A DNA stretch of 64,000 nt from Devosia sp. FJ2-5-3 (GCF_029201545.1 NZ_CP104007.1:2886501-2950500); one strand, 5' to 3'; positions 26,039 to 37,711 are shown, numbered from the stretch's first letter. Translations and numbers: made by a program. The notes: generated from the sequence alone by a model not told the origin.

Positions 26039-28339
26039 TTAGCCGACAAACTTGTTGTTGCGCGGGAAGCCGGTTGGCGGCTGGCGGCCGGCCGCAGCGC
26101 GATCGCCGATCCAGTCCACCAGTTCCTCTGTGGGCTTTGAATAGGTCCGGCCCGAGCTGTCCATCCAGGTCAGTCCGTCCGCGGCGTAGAAGGTCTTGAT
26201 GTCCGAAATCCCGCCATCCTTGTAGCGCTGCAGACGAACACCCTTGCCGCGCGTCATGGCTGCAAGCTGGGTCATCGGGAAGACGAGGAGCTTGCGGTTC
26301 TGACCGATGACGGCGACGCGGTCGCCGTCACAGGGCACGATGAGCTTGGCCTCTTCAGGTGCCGATACGTTGAGCACCTGCTTGCCCTTGCGGGTATTGG
26401 CAATGAGATCGTCCTCATTGACGATGAAGCCATAGCCGGCGGAGGAGGCGATCACCCGCCTGGTGCCCGGCTTGTGCACGAACAGCGCGACGATTTCCTG
26501 GCCTTCCTCCATATCGACCATGATCCGGACCGGCTCGCCCTGCCCGCGACCACCCGGCAGCTTGTCCGCACCAATGGTGTAGACCCTGCCGTCCGTGGTC
26601 ATCATCAAGAGCTTGTCGGTCGTCTCGCAGTTGAACGAGAGCCTGAGCTTGTCGCCGCTCTTGAATGCCTTTTCATCGATCGTGGCATTGTGGCCCTTGG
26701 GCGCGCGGATCCAGCCCTTCTCGGACAGAATGACGGTGATCGGCTCGCGCTCGATAAAGGCTTCTGTGATCTCGGCCGCGTCAGCAGTGGGCGCGGCACC
26801 GACGGAGGTGCGACGTGCGCCAAGGGCATGGGGCGTCGTGCCATCGGCCTCGAACAGCGGATAGGACTTCTTGAGCGCTTCCACCTGCTTGGCGATCTCG
26901 CCCCAAAGCCGCTTGTCCGATGAGAGGAGATGCTCGAGCTTGCCGCGTTCCTCGGTGAGGTTCTTATGCTCCTTGCGGAGCTCCATTTCCTCGAGCTTGC
27001 GCAAGGACCGCAGGCGCATATTGAGGATGGCTTCGGCCTGGTTGTCGGTGAGCTCGAATGTGGCAATCAGGCTGGCCTTGGCGTCGTCCTCCTCGCGGAT
27101 GATGCGGATCACCTCGTCGAGATTGAGGTAGGCAATGATGTAGCCTTCCAGGACCTCGAGCCGGGCAGAAATCTGCGCCAGTCGATATTGCGAGCGCCGG
27201 ACCAGCACTTCCTTGCGATGGTCGAGCCAGGCGCGCAGTGCGTCGGCGATGCTCATCACCCTTGGCACCGTGCCGCGGTCGAGCACGTTGAGGTTCAAGC
27301 CGAAACGAAGCTCGAGTTCGGTGAGCTTGAACAGCTGCTCCATCAGGATGACGGCGTCGACCGTGCCGGCGCGCGGCTCGAGGATCAGCCGGATGTCATC
27401 CGCACTTTCGTCGCGCACGTCCTTGAGCAGCGGCAGCTTCTTGGCCAGGAGAAGCTCGGCGATTTTCTCGACGAGGCGGGACTTCTGCACCCCGTAGGGG
27501 ATCTGGGTCACGACGATCTGGTAGACGCCGCGGCCCTTCTCTTCCTTGTGCCAGACAGCGCGGGTCCGGAACGCGCCACGCCCGGTTTCATAGGACTGGA
27601 CGATGGAGGCGCGGGTCTCCACCAATTGCCCGCCCGTCGGGAAATCCGGACCACGGATCAGATCGTCCATCGATGGTGGCGCCGAGAGGTCCTGATGGAT
27701 CAGCTCGTCGACCGTCGCATTGGGATTGTGGATGAGTTTCAGCGACGCATTGCAGAGCTCGACCACATTGTGTGGCGGCACCGAAGTTGCCATGCCCACG
27801 GCGATGCCGGTCGAGCCATTGGCCAGCAGGTTCGGGAAATTGGACGGCAGGACCACCGGCTCGTCGTCTTCACCGTCATAGGTCGGTTTGAAGTCGATGG
27901 CGTTTTCGGTGATGCCTTCGAGCAGGCGCGTTGCCACCTCGGTCATGCGGCTTTCGGTATATCGCATGGCCGCAGCGCTATCGCCGTCGATATTGCCGAA
28001 ATTGCCCTGCCCGTCGACCAGTGGATAGCGAAGCGAGAAATCCTGCGCCAGACGCACCAGCGCGTCATAGATCGAAGAGTCGCCATGCGGGTGGAATTTA
28101 CCGATCACGTCGCCAACGATGCGGGCGCTTTTCTTGTAGCCCTGGCTCGGATCGAGCTTGAGCAGGCGCATGGCATGCAGGATGCGTCGGTGGACCGGCT
28201 TGAGGCCGTCCCGCGCGTCGGGAAGCGCACGTTGCGTGATGGTCGAGAGCGCATAGCTCAGGTACCGCTCCTCAAGCGCCTGCTTGAGATCGACGATACG
28301 CTGATCGTCGGCCGGCGGACTGGTATCGGTATCGGACAT
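26039..28339 (-). CDS. parC: DNA topoisomerase IV subunit A
   Basis: This 766-residue subunit cuts and rejoins DNA to unlink daughter chromosomes. The catalytic Tyr is in [12 protein letters not shown], and [10 protein letters not shown] and [21 protein letters not shown] are the quinolone-pocket region. The C-terminal beta-propeller is the short ParC type without a canonical GyrA box. The ATG at 28339 ([20 protein letters not shown]) was chosen because the upstream 34 codons do not resemble the family. Confidence 0.95.
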   Translation of the reverse strand: MSDTDTSPPADDQRIVDLKQALEERYLSYALSTITQRALPDARDGLKPVHRRILHAMRLLKLDPSQGYKKSARIVGDVIGKFHPHGDSSIYDALVRLAQDFSLRYPLVDGQGNFGNIDGDSAAAMRYTESRMTEVATRLLEGITENAIDFKPTYDGEDDEPVVLPSNFPNLLANGSTGIAVGMATSVPPHNVVELCNASLKLIHNPNATVDELIHQDLSAPPSMDDLIRGPDFPTGGQLVETRASIVQSYETGRGAFRTRAVWHKEEKGRGVYQIVVTQIPYGVQKSRLVEKIAELLLAKKLPLLKDVRDESADDIRLILEPRAGTVDAVILMEQLFKLTELELRFGLNLNVLDRGTVPRVMSIADALRAWLDHRKEVLVRRSQYRLAQISARLEVLEGYIIAYLNLDEVIRIIREEDDAKASLIATFELTDNQAEAILNMRLRSLRKLEEMELRKEHKNLTEERGKLEHLLSSDKRLWGEIAKQVEALKKSYPLFEADGTTPHALGARRTSVGAAPTADAAEITEAFIEREPITVILSEKGWIRAPKGHNATIDEKAFKSGDKLRLSFNCETTDKLLMMTTDGRVYTIGADKLPGGRGQGEPVRIMVDMEEGQEIVALFVHKPGTRRVIASSAGYGFIVNEDDLIANTRKGKQVLNVSAPEEAKLIVPCDGDRVAVIGQNRKLLVFPMTQLAAMTRGKGVRLQRYKDGGISDIKTFYAADGLTWMDSSGRTYSKPTEELVDWIGDRAAAGRQPPTGFPRNNKFVG

Positions 28340-28453
28340 GGTGGCTCGAAATGAGAACGAATCAGGAGCAGAGTATAGCGAGCTAGAGGCGCGGAAGCCT
28401 ATTTCCCCAAGGTTTTCCCGCAGAAACAGCCGATTTTTCAACCAGCGTCGACA

Positions 28454-29164
28454 TCATTCCGCTTTTGACATCAACTTGGTGAGCAGCATGTCTCGCACAG
28501 GGGGGACGTCCATCTGGCGGGGCCCCCAGACATGCCTGTCCAGAAAGTAGCCGGAGAGGCGAAAGGCGTCCCGGATATCACCCGGTGAAGCATTGCCGCG
28601 TGACACGAGAAAGCTCGGCAGTTTCAAGAGCTTCTCGCGATAGGGCTCAGCTGCGGCCCTCGACACCGCCCGTCCCGATCTCGGGGAAACATGGGTGAGG
28701 TCGCTGGTCACGCCGGTGGCGGCACAGCTTTCGAGATCGAGCCCGAAGCCAAGCTCATCGAGAACGGCCAGTTCGAACTTGGCCAGGGCGGCACCATCCG
28801 GAGGGTGGTCGATAAGGTCGAGCGCCATGCCAAGCAGCCGATCATGCGGGTCGCGTTCGGGCAAGAGGCGGAGATGTTCGCACACAAGCTGGCTGAGATA
28901 GAGCCGAACCGGGTCGGCGATCAGTTCGGCGGCGCGGGCATGCAGCAATTCGACGGTAAAATTGCCAAGATGATCCTCGATGCGGGCCCGCCAGGTGAGT
29001 TGCACCGTGTTGCCCGCCTGCAGGGTTGCTGCGAGCCTCGTAGACCGCCCGCCCCGCACGAGGCCGAGATACCGCCCCCGCCCTGCCACCATGGCCTCGG
29101 CAATGACGCTGCTCTCGCCATGGCGCCTGACACCTATGAGCAGCGCTTCACCAGTCCATTCCAT
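28454..29164 (-). CDS. recO: DNA repair protein RecO
   Basis: This 236-residue protein loads RecA with RecR and anneals single strands. It shows the N-terminal OB fold (MEWTGEALLIGVRRHGESSVIAE, GLVRGGRS) and the helical C-terminal domain with FELAVLDELGFGLDLESCAATG. The cysteine cluster of the zinc finger is reduced. It lies downstream of era, as in many alphaproteobacteria. Confidence 0.93.
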   Translation of the reverse strand: MEWTGEALLIGVRRHGESSVIAEAMVAGRGRYLGLVRGGRSTRLAATLQAGNTVQLTWRARIEDHLGNFTVELLHARAAELIADPVRLYLSQLVCEHLRLLPERDPHDRLLGMALDLIDHPPDGAALAKFELAVLDELGFGLDLESCAATGVTSDLTHVSPRSGRAVSRAAAEPYREKLLKLPSFLVSRGNASPGDIRDAFRLSGYFLDRHVWGPRQMDVPPVRDMLLTKLMSKAE

Positions 29165-29202
29165 GGCGACTTACGCCCCGGATAACACACCGGGGCGCGA
29201 CC

Positions 29203-30126
29203 TCATTTCTTCTCGTGTGGGAAATCGAGCCCCATTTCCTGATAGCGCTCCGGATCGTCAGCCCATTTCTCCCGGACCTTGACGAAGAGGAAGAGATGGA
29301 TCGGCACGTCGTACATCCCCATCAGCTCCTTGCGCGCTTCGGCGCCAATGGCCTTGATGGTCTGGCCGCCCGCGCCCAGCACGATCTTCTTGTGGCTGTC
29401 GCGCGTGACATAGACCACCTGGTCGATCTTGTAGGAGCCGTCCTTCTGGATTTTGAAGCTCTCGGTTTCCACCGTGGAATTGTAGGGAATTTCGTCGTGC
29501 ACGCGCAGGAACAGTTTTTCGCGCGTAATTTCGGCGGCGGTAATCGCCATCGTGAGATCGGTCAGGTGATCTTCCGGGAAGTGCCATGGCCCCGGCGGAA
29601 TGTGTTTTACGCACCAGTCGATGAAATCCTGGACGCCATTGCCCTTGAGAGCCGACAGCATGAAGGTCGCCTCGAAGCGCGTGCGTTCGTTGAGCGTCTG
29701 CGACAGTGCCAGCAGGCTCTCGTGTTTGACGGTGTCGATCTTGTTGAGGATCAGAACCTTGGGCTGGCGGATATTCTCGAGCCCTTCGAGCAAGAGCTCG
29801 ATATCGGGCGCAATACCGCGACCGACGTCGAGAATGAACGCGACGATGTCCGCGTCCCCTGCCCCACCCCAGGCATTGTCCACCATGGCACGCTCAAGCC
29901 GGCGCTTGGGCGCAAAAATGCCGGGCGTATCGACGAACACCAATTGCGCCGTGTCGAGCGTCAGCACGCCGCGGACCTGGCTTCGCGTCGTCTGAGCCTT
30001 GTGCGTGACGATGGAGACCTTGGTGCCAACCAGCGCGTTGAGCAGGGTCGACTTGCCGGCGTTCGGGGCACCGACAAGCGCGATGAAGCCGCAGGATGTG
30101 TTCGTGAGATCGGCGGGTTCGGTCAT
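29203..30126 (-). CDS. era: GTPase Era
   Basis: This 307-residue GTPase assists 16S rRNA maturation and 30S assembly. G motifs are GAPNAGKSTLLN (G1), DTPGIFAPKR (G3) and LNKIDTV (G4). The KH domain at the C-terminus has VVYVTRDSHKKIVLGAGGQTIKAIG. The ATG at 30126 follows AAGGA and overlaps the rnc stop by 4 bp. Confidence 0.96.
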   Translation of the reverse strand: MTEPADLTNTSCGFIALVGAPNAGKSTLLNALVGTKVSIVTHKAQTTRSQVRGVLTLDTAQLVFVDTPGIFAPKRRLERAMVDNAWGGAGDADIVAFILDVGRGIAPDIELLLEGLENIRQPKVLILNKIDTVKHESLLALSQTLNERTRFEATFMLSALKGNGVQDFIDWCVKHIPPGPWHFPEDHLTDLTMAITAAEITREKLFLRVHDEIPYNSTVETESFKIQKDGSYKIDQVVYVTRDSHKKIVLGAGGQTIKAIGAEARKELMGMYDVPIHLFLFVKVREKWADDPERYQEMGLDFPHEKK

Positions 30127-30830
30127 TTTTGTTCCTTCCAGACATTCTGCTGGACCAGAAATTCCTGGGCCGCCTTGTGCTCGGCGATCTTCTTGGAGGG
30201 GCCGGTGGCGGCAACGCGCCCATATCCGGCCAAATCGATGGCAATGGTAAATTCGGGCGCGTGATCGGGCCCGGTCCGCTCCACCAATTCGTAGTTCGGC
30301 GGTTCGAGACCCTTGGCCTGGGCCCATTCCTGCAATGTGGTCTTGGCATCGGCGCGATGGGTCTGGCCATCGGCGATGAATTCCTCGAAGTGACGCTCGA
30401 CGAATTCATAGGCCTTGCCCATGCCGCCATCGAGATAGATGGCGCCGATGATCGCTTCGGTCACGTCGCCCAGGATCGCTTCCTTTTCGGCCCCGCCCGT
30501 GCGCGCTTCGCTATCGCCCAGGATCATCTCCGGGCCAAGGTCCAGCTGGCGCGCGATGATGGCGCAAGTTTCCTTGCGCACCAGAGAGTTGAGCGTGCGG
30601 CTCAGCTCGCCCTCATTGGCTTTGGGAAAGCGCCGATAGAGCATGTCTGCGACGACGAGACCCAAAACCCGGTCGCCCAGGAATTCCAGCCGCTGATAGG
30701 AGCGTTCGACGCGTTTGCCGGGTGAAATGGCGCTGGAATGGCTGAGCGCCCGCTCCAACAGGTCCGGATCGGCAAATCGGTAGCCGAGCCGGAACTGGAG
30801 CTTTTCATGTCCATTGCTGCGGCGACTCAC
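30123..30830 (-). CDS. rnc: ribonuclease III
   Basis: This 235-residue double-strand RNase has the catalytic signature ERSYQRLEFLGDRVLGLV, the second acidic site EAIIGAIYLDGG, and a C-terminal dsRNA-binding domain (DAKTTLQEWAQAKG to KKIAEHKAAQEFL). It overlaps both lepB and era by 4 bp, so translation is probably coupled. Confidence 0.96.
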   Translation of the reverse strand: MSRRSNGHEKLQFRLGYRFADPDLLERALSHSSAISPGKRVERSYQRLEFLGDRVLGLVVADMLYRRFPKANEGELSRTLNSLVRKETCAIIARQLDLGPEMILGDSEARTGGAEKEAILGDVTEAIIGAIYLDGGMGKAYEFVERHFEEFIADGQTHRADAKTTLQEWAQAKGLEPPNYELVERTGPDHAPEFTIAIDLAGYGRVAATGPSKKIAEHKAAQEFLVQQNVWKEQK

Positions 30831-31651
30831 GGCGTCGCCGTCGTGTCATACGGCTGGTCGGTGTCGACATACTGGAACATGCGATCCCAGCGAACATTGG
30901 CCGGCCACTGCCAGATCTGCCAGGGCGGCAGATTGTCCTTGATCGAGAAGAAGCGCGCCTCTGCCTTGGCGATGAGGTTGATCGCGGGCACATAGCCCAC
31001 CTGGCTCAGCACACGGCTATCGGCAGAGCGGTCTCGATTGTCACCCATCATGAAGTAATGGCCAGCGGGCACGACATATTCCGGCGTATTGTCGAGCGGC
31101 AGGTTGTCACCGATTTCCTGGATGATGTGCGTCGTCCCTTCGGGGAAGGTCTCGCGGTAGACCGTCACTTCACGGGCATCGCCATTGCTGTCGACGTCCA
31201 TCGTCTTGCCGATTTCCTCGCGCTCAACCATGGTGCCGTTGATGATCAGCCGGCCATTGGTCACCTGGATGCGGTCACCGGGCAGGCCGACAATGCGCTT
31301 GATGTATTCGATGTCCTGCGGCACCGGCCGGAACACGGCGATGTCGCCGCGATTGGGGTCACGGCCCAGGATACGGTTGGAGATGGGCAGCTCGAAATCC
31401 AGCGCGCTGAAATTTCCATACCGGCCCAGCGAGAACGAATGCTTTCCGTAGCCCCAGACAAATTTGTTCGCGACGAAATAGTCGCCGATCATCAGCGTCT
31501 GCTGCATCGAGGCAGTCGGGATGGAGAAAGGCTGGAACAGGAAAAAGCGCAGGACGATGGCAATCAGCAGCGCTTCCACCACGACCACACATGTATCCCA
31601 CCACTCGTTGGAGGCGGTTTTCCTGGTGGTCTTGTCGGCAGATTGGGTCAT
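30827..31651 (-). CDS. lepB: signal peptidase I
   Basis: This 274-residue inner-membrane protease removes Sec signal peptides. One membrane segment lies near residues 20-40 (CVVVVEALLIAIVLRFFLF). The Ser nucleophile is in PTASMQQTL, the Lys general base in EYIKRIVGLPGD, and GDNRDRSADSR is the conserved box E. It is 30 bp after acpS and overlaps rnc. Confidence 0.96.
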   Translation of the reverse strand: MTQSADKTTRKTASNEWWDTCVVVVEALLIAIVLRFFLFQPFSIPTASMQQTLMIGDYFVANKFVWGYGKHSFSLGRYGNFSALDFELPISNRILGRDPNRGDIAVFRPVPQDIEYIKRIVGLPGDRIQVTNGRLIINGTMVEREEIGKTMDVDSNGDAREVTVYRETFPEGTTHIIQEIGDNLPLDNTPEYVVPAGHYFMMGDNRDRSADSRVLSQVGYVPAINLIAKAEARFFSIKDNLPPWQIWQWPANVRWDRMFQYVDTDQPYDTTATP

Positions 31652-31681
31652 CTTCGTCCCCGAAACGGCAATGCGGAAGCG

Positions 31682-32107
31682 TTAGAGCGTTGCCGAAGCG
31701 GGGTCAACGGTTCTGGGTAGCGCTTCGATGATGACGAAGGCCTGGGCAAGCCCGGCATCGTCGGTGATCGTCAGGTGGATATGGGGCTCGTGGTCAGGCG
31801 GCACAAGCCGCTGCAGCGCCCGCAAGGCCCCATTGGTCAAATGCATTGTGGGCTTGCCTGACGGCAGGTTCACAACGCCCATGTCTCGCCAATAAACGCC
31901 AAAACTAAGGCCGGTGCCAAGCGCCTTCGAGCAGGCCTCCTTGGCAGCGAACCGCTTGGCGTAGGAGGCCGCCCGCTGGGCGCGGCGATCGGACTTCCGG
32001 CGCTCGATCTCGGTGAAACAACGATTGGTGAAGCGCTCGCCATGTTTGTCGAGCACCTCGCTCACGCGATGAATCTGGATGAGATCGGAACCTAGCCCAA
32101 TGATCAT
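31682..32107 (-). CDS. acpS: holo-[acyl-carrier-protein] synthase
   Basis: This 141-residue enzyme transfers 4'-phosphopantetheine to acyl carrier protein. It starts with [15 protein letters not shown], carrying the metal-binding Asp, and has [15 protein letters not shown] with the second acidic residue. Length is typical. Its start overlaps the pyrE stop by 4 bp. Confidence 0.95.
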   Translation of the reverse strand: MIIGLGSDLIQIHRVSEVLDKHGERFTNRCFTEIERRKSDRRAQRAASYAKRFAAKEACSKALGTGLSFGVYWRDMGVVNLPSGKPTMHLTNGALRALQRLVPPDHEPHIHLTITDDAGLAQAFVIIEALPRTVDPASATL

Positions 32108-32697
32108 TTGACGCCCTGAATACCCCGGCTGCCCGGCTTTACCGCCGGCAATGCCGCCAGTTTGGGCGGCAATTGGTCGGCGGGATAGGCTGGCACCTTA
32201 TACTGGATAAGGCTGACGAGGGGAACGCCCACATCGGCTTCACCGGCGGAGCGATCGATCAGGCAGGCCGCAGCCACGACATTGGCGCCGATCTTGCGCA
32301 GGGCATCGACGCATTCGCGGATCGAGAGGCCGGTCGAGACGATATCCTCGACGACGATGACCTTGTCACCCGGCTCGATCTCGAAGCCGCGGCGAAGTTC
32401 GAACTGGCCGTCGACGCGCTCGGTATAAAGGGCGGGAACGCCGAGATGACGCGACGTCTCATAGCCGGGGATTATGCCGCCGATGGCCGGGGACACGACT
32501 TTCGTGACGTCACCGAAACCCTCGTCGCGGATTTTCGCGGCGAGAGCCTTGCAGAGGGTTTCCGTGTGCTCGGCATATTGGAAGACTTTCGCCTTCTGCA
32601 GGAAGACGGGAGAGCGCAGCCCCGAGGACAGGATGAAATGCCCCTCCAGCATGGCCCCGCACTGGCGGAAAATATCGAGGACTTCATCTTTCGTCAT
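32104..32697 (-). CDS. pyrE: orotate phosphoribosyltransferase
   Basis: This 197-residue pyrimidine enzyme makes orotidine monophosphate. The PRPP-binding loop is [17 protein letters not shown], preceded by [18 protein letters not shown]. The ATG at 32697 is favoured by AGGAG eight bases upstream. A GTG at 32700 and an ATG at 32718 are in frame. Any of these overlaps the end of rsh. Confidence 0.93.
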   Translation of the reverse strand: MTKDEVLDIFRQCGAMLEGHFILSSGLRSPVFLQKAKVFQYAEHTETLCKALAAKIRDEGFGDVTKVVSPAIGGIIPGYETSRHLGVPALYTERVDGQFELRRGFEIEPGDKVIVVEDIVSTGLSIRECVDALRKIGANVVAAACLIDRSAGEADVGVPLVSLIQYKVPAYPADQLPPKLAALPAVKPGSRGIQGVK

Positions 32698-34969
32698 CAC
32701 GCGCACTCCTGTCGACATTGCCGTCCCACTCGAGGGTCGAAATCATGCCCGCTTCGCGGGCGCCGGCCCGCTGGACGGCGGATAGGCCCGGGCTGCGCTT
32801 GAGCGTTGCCAGAACATCGGTGAGTTGCGCAAGATCGCGCACTTCGATTTCAAAGATCATCTGGTGGAAGTCGGGCGAAATCATCCGCATCACCAGATTG
32901 TTGATGTTGGCGTCGCACGCGGCGATGGCCGAAGAAATCTGCGCCAGCGATCCCGGCTTGTTCAGTGATTCCATCGAAATCACATTGGCAAAGAGGCGGT
33001 CTTCCTCGCCTGTCAGGTCCCAGCGCACATCCACCCAGGCCACGTCCTTGTCATGCATCTGGGCAAGCACTTCGGAATGGATGGGATAGACGACGATCGG
33101 CGCGTCCGGCTGGAGAATGCCGACGAGACGATCCCCCGGGACGACACCCTCCCCCGTGATGCGAACAGGGGTATGGAAATCAAGCTGTGCCAACGCGGCC
33201 TTGGCGGCGGGCCCGCCATGCTGGCCACCGGGCACACGGAATTTGAAGAGCTCGGTCGCGCGGAGCGCAAACCAGCCATCGGCGGTATCAGCGACAGGCA
33301 GGTCGAGCTTGCGGCGACGCTTGCGAATGCCCTTTACCTTAGCGAGGGCATTGCCAAGATCCTCGCTGCCCACCTTGCCTTCGCCCAGCGCGATAAGCAG
33401 ATCCCGGCGATTGCCGATGTGGAGTTCTTCGGCAAGCGTCTTGGCCTCGGCCTCGTCGAGCATGACGCCCTCGCGCTCCAGCATCATGTTGAGCACATGC
33501 TCACCAAGGGCGTGCGCGCGCTGCGTGGCGGCGAGACGCACCGCTCGGCGGATGGCCGCCCGCGCCTTGCCGGTTGCCGCAATGCCGATCCAGTTGGAGG
33601 GCGGGCGATGGTTCTGGTCGCGCAGGATTTCCACTTCGTCGCCCGAACGCAATTGCGTCACCAGCGGCAGGATGAGGCCGTTGATCTTGGCGCCGACGCA
33701 GGTGTCCCCGATATCGGTGTGCAGCGCGTAGGCGAAATCGATCGGGGTCGCGCCGCGCGGCAGGGCGATCAGCCGCCCACGGGGCGTAAAGCAGAACACC
33801 TGGTCCTGGAACAGCTCAAGCTTGGTATATTCCAGAAAATCTTCGGCCGAGATCCCGGAAATGAGATGGCTGATGGTCTGCCGAAGCGAGCCATAGGCCT
33901 GGGACTCGTTCTCGATGCGGGTCAGATTGGCCGATGCGCCGTCCTTGTAGAGGGCATGGGCCGCAATGCCGAATTCGGCGATCTGGTCCATTTCCTCGGT
34001 GCGGATCTGCAGCTCGACGCGCTGGCGGCTGGGACCCACGATCGTGGTATGGATCGAGCGATAATCATTGTGCTTGGGGACCGAGATATAGTCCTTGAAC
34101 CGCCCGGGGACGACCTTCCAGGTCGTGTGGATCAGTCCCACGGTGCGGTAGCATTGCTCCACCGACTCCACGATGACCCGGAAGCCGATCATGTCTGACA
34201 ATTGCTCTAGGGCGATGGATTTGCGCTCGATCTTGGAAAAGATCGAATAGGGCGATTTCACCCGCGCCTTCACCCGCGTCTTGATGCCCTCGGCGCCAAG
34301 ACGTTCGGTCAGCTCACGCGTAATGGTCTCGATGGCTTCGCGATTGTCGGCCTGCAATTGCTCGAGGCGCTCGACAATGGCCGCGTATTGCTCGGGGTGC
34401 AGGATCCGAAAGGACAGATCCTCCAGCTCGTTGCGCATATCCTGCATACCCATGCGGCCCGCGAGCGGGGCATAGATATCCATGGTTTCCTGCGCAATGC
34501 GGACCTGCTTGTCCGGCCGCATATATTGCAGCGTGCGCATATTGTGCAGCCGGTCGGCCAGCTTGACCAAGAGGACGCGCACGTCCTGGCTGACGGCAAG
34601 CAGCAATTTGCGCAGGTTCTCTGCCTGGGCCTCCTCGCGGCTGACAAGGTTCAGCCGATCGATCTTGGTCAGGCCATCGACGATCTTGCCGATCTCGCCG
34701 CCGAAAAGCTGATCGATCTCGGCGCGGGTCGCGTCGGTATCTTCGATCGTGTCGTGCAGCAGGCCAACGGCAACCGAAGCGTCATCGAGCTTGAGCTCGG
34801 TCAGGATCGCCGCCACTTCTAGGGGATGATTGAAATAGGGGTCGCCAGAGGCACGCTTTTGCGAACCATGCTTCTGCATGGCGTACACATAGGCCTTGTT
34901 CAACAATTGTTCGTCGGCGTTCGGGTTGTAAGCCTGAACACGTTCGACGAGTTCGTACTGACGCATCAT
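32684..34969 (-). CDS. rsh: bifunctional (p)ppGpp synthetase/hydrolase
   Basis: This 761-residue stringent-response enzyme both makes and breaks (p)ppGpp. The HD hydrolase motif is [10 protein letters not shown] (near residue 70), followed by [14 protein letters not shown]. The synthetase stretch is [20 protein letters not shown] (near 300), the TGS domain [21 protein letters not shown] (near 385), and a C-terminal ACT domain has [13 protein letters not shown]. Both active sites look intact, as in the single Rsh of most alphaproteobacteria. Confidence 0.95.
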   Translation of the reverse strand: MMRQYELVERVQAYNPNADEQLLNKAYVYAMQKHGSQKRASGDPYFNHPLEVAAILTELKLDDASVAVGLLHDTIEDTDATRAEIDQLFGGEIGKIVDGLTKIDRLNLVSREEAQAENLRKLLLAVSQDVRVLLVKLADRLHNMRTLQYMRPDKQVRIAQETMDIYAPLAGRMGMQDMRNELEDLSFRILHPEQYAAIVERLEQLQADNREAIETITRELTERLGAEGIKTRVKARVKSPYSIFSKIERKSIALEQLSDMIGFRVIVESVEQCYRTVGLIHTTWKVVPGRFKDYISVPKHNDYRSIHTTIVGPSRQRVELQIRTEEMDQIAEFGIAAHALYKDGASANLTRIENESQAYGSLRQTISHLISGISAEDFLEYTKLELFQDQVFCFTPRGRLIALPRGATPIDFAYALHTDIGDTCVGAKINGLILPLVTQLRSGDEVEILRDQNHRPPSNWIGIAATGKARAAIRRAVRLAATQRAHALGEHVLNMMLEREGVMLDEAEAKTLAEELHIGNRRDLLIALGEGKVGSEDLGNALAKVKGIRKRRRKLDLPVADTADGWFALRATELFKFRVPGGQHGGPAAKAALAQLDFHTPVRITGEGVVPGDRLVGILQPDAPIVVYPIHSEVLAQMHDKDVAWVDVRWDLTGEEDRLFANVISMESLNKPGSLAQISSAIAACDANINNLVMRMISPDFHQMIFEIEVRDLAQLTDVLATLKRSPGLSAVQRAGAREAGMISTLEWDGNVDRSARDDER

Positions 34970-35053
34970 GGAGGTGGCTGCTCTCGCTCTGTCTCCATAC
35001 TTAGCGCGTCGATTGGAAATGGGAAGGGTCGCGCGCCAAGAGATTGTTCATCC

Positions 35054-35087
35054 AACACAAAAACACCCCCGGAATGGTCCGGGGGTG
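35054..35087 (-). terminator. Rho-independent terminator of rpoZ
   Basis: A perfect 10-bp stem (35064-35073 with 35078-35087) with a four-base loop is followed on the minus strand by TTTTTGTGTT. It separates rpoZ from rsh, so rsh probably has its own promoter in 34970-35053. Confidence 0.88.
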
Positions 35088-35157
35088 GAGTGTTTTGGAC
35101 TTTGGGATTTCTCGCCTTCGACCGCCTGCCGTCAGCAGGGGCACCGGCGGGAACCAA

Positions 35158-35526
35158 TCAGTCGTCGCGACGCTCTGGCGGAGCCAGGCTCTCGATACCG
35201 CGAAGCAGTTCTTCTTCGCTGATCGTGTCGAAATTGATCGAGTCGTCGTCGCCGGAGCCATCGAGCAAGGGAGCGGCGTGGCTCTCGGGCTCGTCGACTT
35301 CGACATATTTCTGCATCGAGTGGATCAGGTCCTCGTGCAAATCTTCAGGCGAAATGGTGCCATCACCGATCTCACGCAGGGCAACGACGGGATTTTTGTC
35401 GTTGTCACGCGCTACAGTGATCTGGGCGCCGGAGGAAATCATGCGCGCGCGATGAGCGGCCATGAGGACGAGGTCAAAACGATTCTCGACCTTCTCAATG
35501 CAGTCTTCAACGGTGACGCGTGCCAC
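35158..35526 (-). CDS. rpoZ: RNA polymerase omega subunit
   Basis: This 122-residue subunit assists RNA polymerase assembly and is a (p)ppGpp site in some bacteria. It begins with a GTG start giving [27 protein letters not shown], the universal omega start; GGAG lies six bases upstream. In-frame codons further upstream do not match the family. The acidic C-terminal tail ([11 protein letters not shown]) is typical of alphaproteobacterial omega. It is next to rsh, a common pairing. Confidence 0.95.
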   Translation of the reverse strand: MARVTVEDCIEKVENRFDLVLMAAHRARMISSGAQITVARDNDKNPVVALREIGDGTISPEDLHEDLIHSMQKYVEVDEPESHAAPLLDGSGDDDSINFDTISEEELLRGIESLAPPERRDD

Positions 35527-35759
35527 GAACGTCTCCAATAATTTGCGGAACGAATGTTGGCCATACACCATGCGGCGGGGGATGACAAGTTTGGTGACCG
35601 TGCGGGCGCCCCACCCTGCCTTGCCGCCTCCATGGAAATATGCGAAGAGCGGCCGAAGATTAAAGTCTGGCCGTGAACTTATTCGGCCCCACGACGCCCT
35701 CTTGCAAAATTGTTCGCAACCAGACAGAATTCGCGCTGTTCATTGGAGCGTTTGTTAGT

Positions 35760-36317
35760 ATGGGAATTGATCCTCGCGAGAAGATTGCGCTTTTTATTGA
35801 TGGGGCCAATTTATATGCCACGTCTAAAGCAGTCGGGATCGATATAGACTATCGGAAACTTCTCACCGAGTTCGGCGCTCGCGCCTATCTGTTGCGGGCT
35901 AATTACTATACCGCCCTGGTGGAAGATCAGGAATATTCTTCCATCCGGCCGCTGATCGACTGGCTGGATTATAACGGCTACACCGTGGTCACCAAGCCCG
36001 CCAAGGAGTTCACCGACGCTCTTGGCCGCCGCAAGGTGAAGGGAAACATGGACATCGAGCTCACCGTGGATGCGCTCGAACTTTCAGCCTTTTACGATCA
36101 CCTGATTCTGTTTTCCGGTGATGGCGATTTCACTGCCCTCGTGGCCGCACTGCAGCGCAAGGGCAAGCGCGTGACCGTGGTCTCCACCCTGACCACCTCT
36201 ACCCCCATGATTTCGGACGATCTGCGCCGCCAGGCGGACTTCTTCCTCGATGTCGTCGACCTTGCCAAGACCGTGGGCCGGCCCCAGGTCACTCGTCCGG
36301 TCAATCCGGACGCCTAG
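35760..36317 (+). CDS. NYN domain protein (LabA/DUF88 type)
   Basis: This 185-residue protein has the PIN-like NYN nuclease fold. The acidic residues expected at the active site are present in order: LFIDGANLYA, KGNMDIELTVDAL and LFSGDGDFTALV. NYN proteins are thought to process RNA. The ATG at 35760 begins MGIDPREKIALFIDG, and codons upstream do not look conserved. It is convergent with smpB with a 9-bp gap. Confidence 0.87.
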   Translation: MGIDPREKIALFIDGANLYATSKAVGIDIDYRKLLTEFGARAYLLRANYYTALVEDQEYSSIRPLIDWLDYNGYTVVTKPAKEFTDALGRRKVKGNMDIELTVDALELSAFYDHLILFSGDGDFTALVAALQRKGKRVTVVSTLTTSTPMISDDLRRQADFFLDVVDLAKTVGRPQVTRPVNPDA

Positions 36318-36326
36318 CGCGGAAGC

Positions 36327-36830
36327 CTATCCGCGCCCACCTTCCTTCATGATGCGCGCCTTGTCGCGGTTCCAGTCCCGATCGCGGCTGGTGGCGCGCT
36401 TGTCATAATTCTTCTTGCCCTTGCCCAGGCCGATCAGAAGCTTGGCCTTGCCCTGGTCGTTGAAGAACAGTTTCAACGGCACGATGGTATTGCCGGCTCG
36501 CGAGACTTCGGCATCGAGATGGGCAAGCTGTTTCTTGCTCACCAGCAATTTCCGCGGGCGCCGTTCCAGATGGTTGAAGCGGTTGGCCTGCAGATATTCA
36601 GGAATATGGGCGTTGATCAGCCAGAGCTCACCCTTCTCAGGGGAAGCATAGGCCTCGGTGATCTGGGCTTTGCCGAGGCGCAGAGACTTGACCTCGGTGC
36701 CCGTGAGAACGACGCCGGCCTCGATCGTGTCGCCGATTTCGTAGTCGAAACGCGCACGACGGTTCTCAGCCACTAGGCCGTGACTGATGAGACCGCTCTT
36801 TGATTTGTTCTTGTCGTTCTTCTGAGCCAT
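36327..36830 (-). CDS. smpB: SsrA-binding protein
   Basis: This 167-residue protein binds tmRNA and rescues stalled ribosomes. Marks are [32 protein letters not shown] and [21 protein letters not shown]. The basic C-terminal tail ([21 protein letters not shown]) enters the ribosome. It is 5 bp after dapA. The tmRNA gene itself is not seen here. Confidence 0.96.
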   Translation of the reverse strand: MAQKNDKNKSKSGLISHGLVAENRRARFDYEIGDTIEAGVVLTGTEVKSLRLGKAQITEAYASPEKGELWLINAHIPEYLQANRFNHLERRPRKLLVSKKQLAHLDAEVSRAGNTIVPLKLFFNDQGKAKLLIGLGKGKKNYDKRATSRDRDWNRDKARIMKEGGRG

Positions 36831-36835
36831 GGGCC

Positions 36836-37711
36836 TTAGATAAGTCCGGCGTGACGCATTGCAAAGTCCATGGCTTCTTCGCCGGCGGACGTTGCTGGGA
36901 CGATCGGCAGGCGCACCTCATTGGCGCAGAAGCCGAGCTTGCTCGCGCCATATTTTGCTGGCGCCGGGCTGGGCTCAACGAAGACGGCCTTATGCAGATG
37001 CACCAGCTTGTCCTGGATGGCGAGCGCGCCCTTGAAATCGCCCGCCAGCGAGAGCTCCTGCAATTGCGAGCAGAGCTTGGGCGCCACATTGGCAGTGACC
37101 GAAATGCAGCCATTGCCGCCATGGGCATTAAAGCCCAGTGCCGTGATGTCCTCACCCGAGAGCAAGATGAAATCGGTGCCAAGCTTGGCGCGCTGAAGGC
37201 TGGCGCGGCCCAGGTCGGCCGTCGCATCCTTGACGCCGATGATGTTGGAATGTGCCTCGTGGAGGCGCGCAATCGTGTCCACCGTCAGGTCAGCCACTGT
37301 GCGGCCGGGCACGGAATAGAGAATGACCGGGATCCCCACCGAGCGCGCCACGGCAGAAAAATGCTGGAACAGGCCTTCCTGGCTGGGCTTGTTGTAATAG
37401 GGCACGACCGACAGGACGGCGTCGGCACCCGACTTTTCGGCGTGCTGGGCGAGGGAGATGGCTTCCGCGGTGGCGTTGGAGCCGGCGCCGGCCAGAACCG
37501 GGACGCGGCCATTGGCGACTTCCACGCAGATATCGACGACGCGATTGTGCTCTTCGTGGCTGACCGTGGGGCTTTCCCCCGTGGTGCCGACCGGCACCAG
37601 GCCGTGCGAACCCTGTTCGATTTGCCATTCGACAAAGCGGGCAAAGGCTTTCTCATCAACGGCCCCATCGCGCATGGGAGTGATGAGAGCCGGAATTGAG
37701 CCACGCAGCAT
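36836..37711 (-). CDS. dapA: 4-hydroxy-tetrahydrodipicolinate synthase
   Basis: This 291-residue TIM-barrel enzyme starts the lysine and diaminopimelate pathway from pyruvate and aspartate semialdehyde. Marks are [14 protein letters not shown] (pyruvate carboxylate site), [17 protein letters not shown] (Tyr of the proton relay), ILYSVPGRT and the Schiff-base Lys in [12 protein letters not shown]. It forms a pair with smpB. Confidence 0.95.
   Translation of the reverse strand: MLRGSIPALITPMRDGAVDEKAFARFVEWQIEQGSHGLVPVGTTGESPTVSHEEHNRVVDICVEVANGRVPVLAGAGSNATAEAISLAQHAEKSGADAVLSVVPYYNKPSQEGLFQHFSAVARSVGIPVILYSVPGRTVADLTVDTIARLHEAHSNIIGVKDATADLGRASLQRAKLGTDFILLSGEDITALGFNAHGGNGCISVTANVAPKLCSQLQELSLAGDFKGALAIQDKLVHLHKAVFVEPSPAPAKYGASKLGFCANEVRLPIVPATSAGEEAMDFAMRHAGLI

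Noticed and set aside
26930..28354. 474-codon plus-strand frame opposite parC
   Set aside because: parC is certain from its motifs; the opposite frame is compositionally odd and has no recognisable domain.
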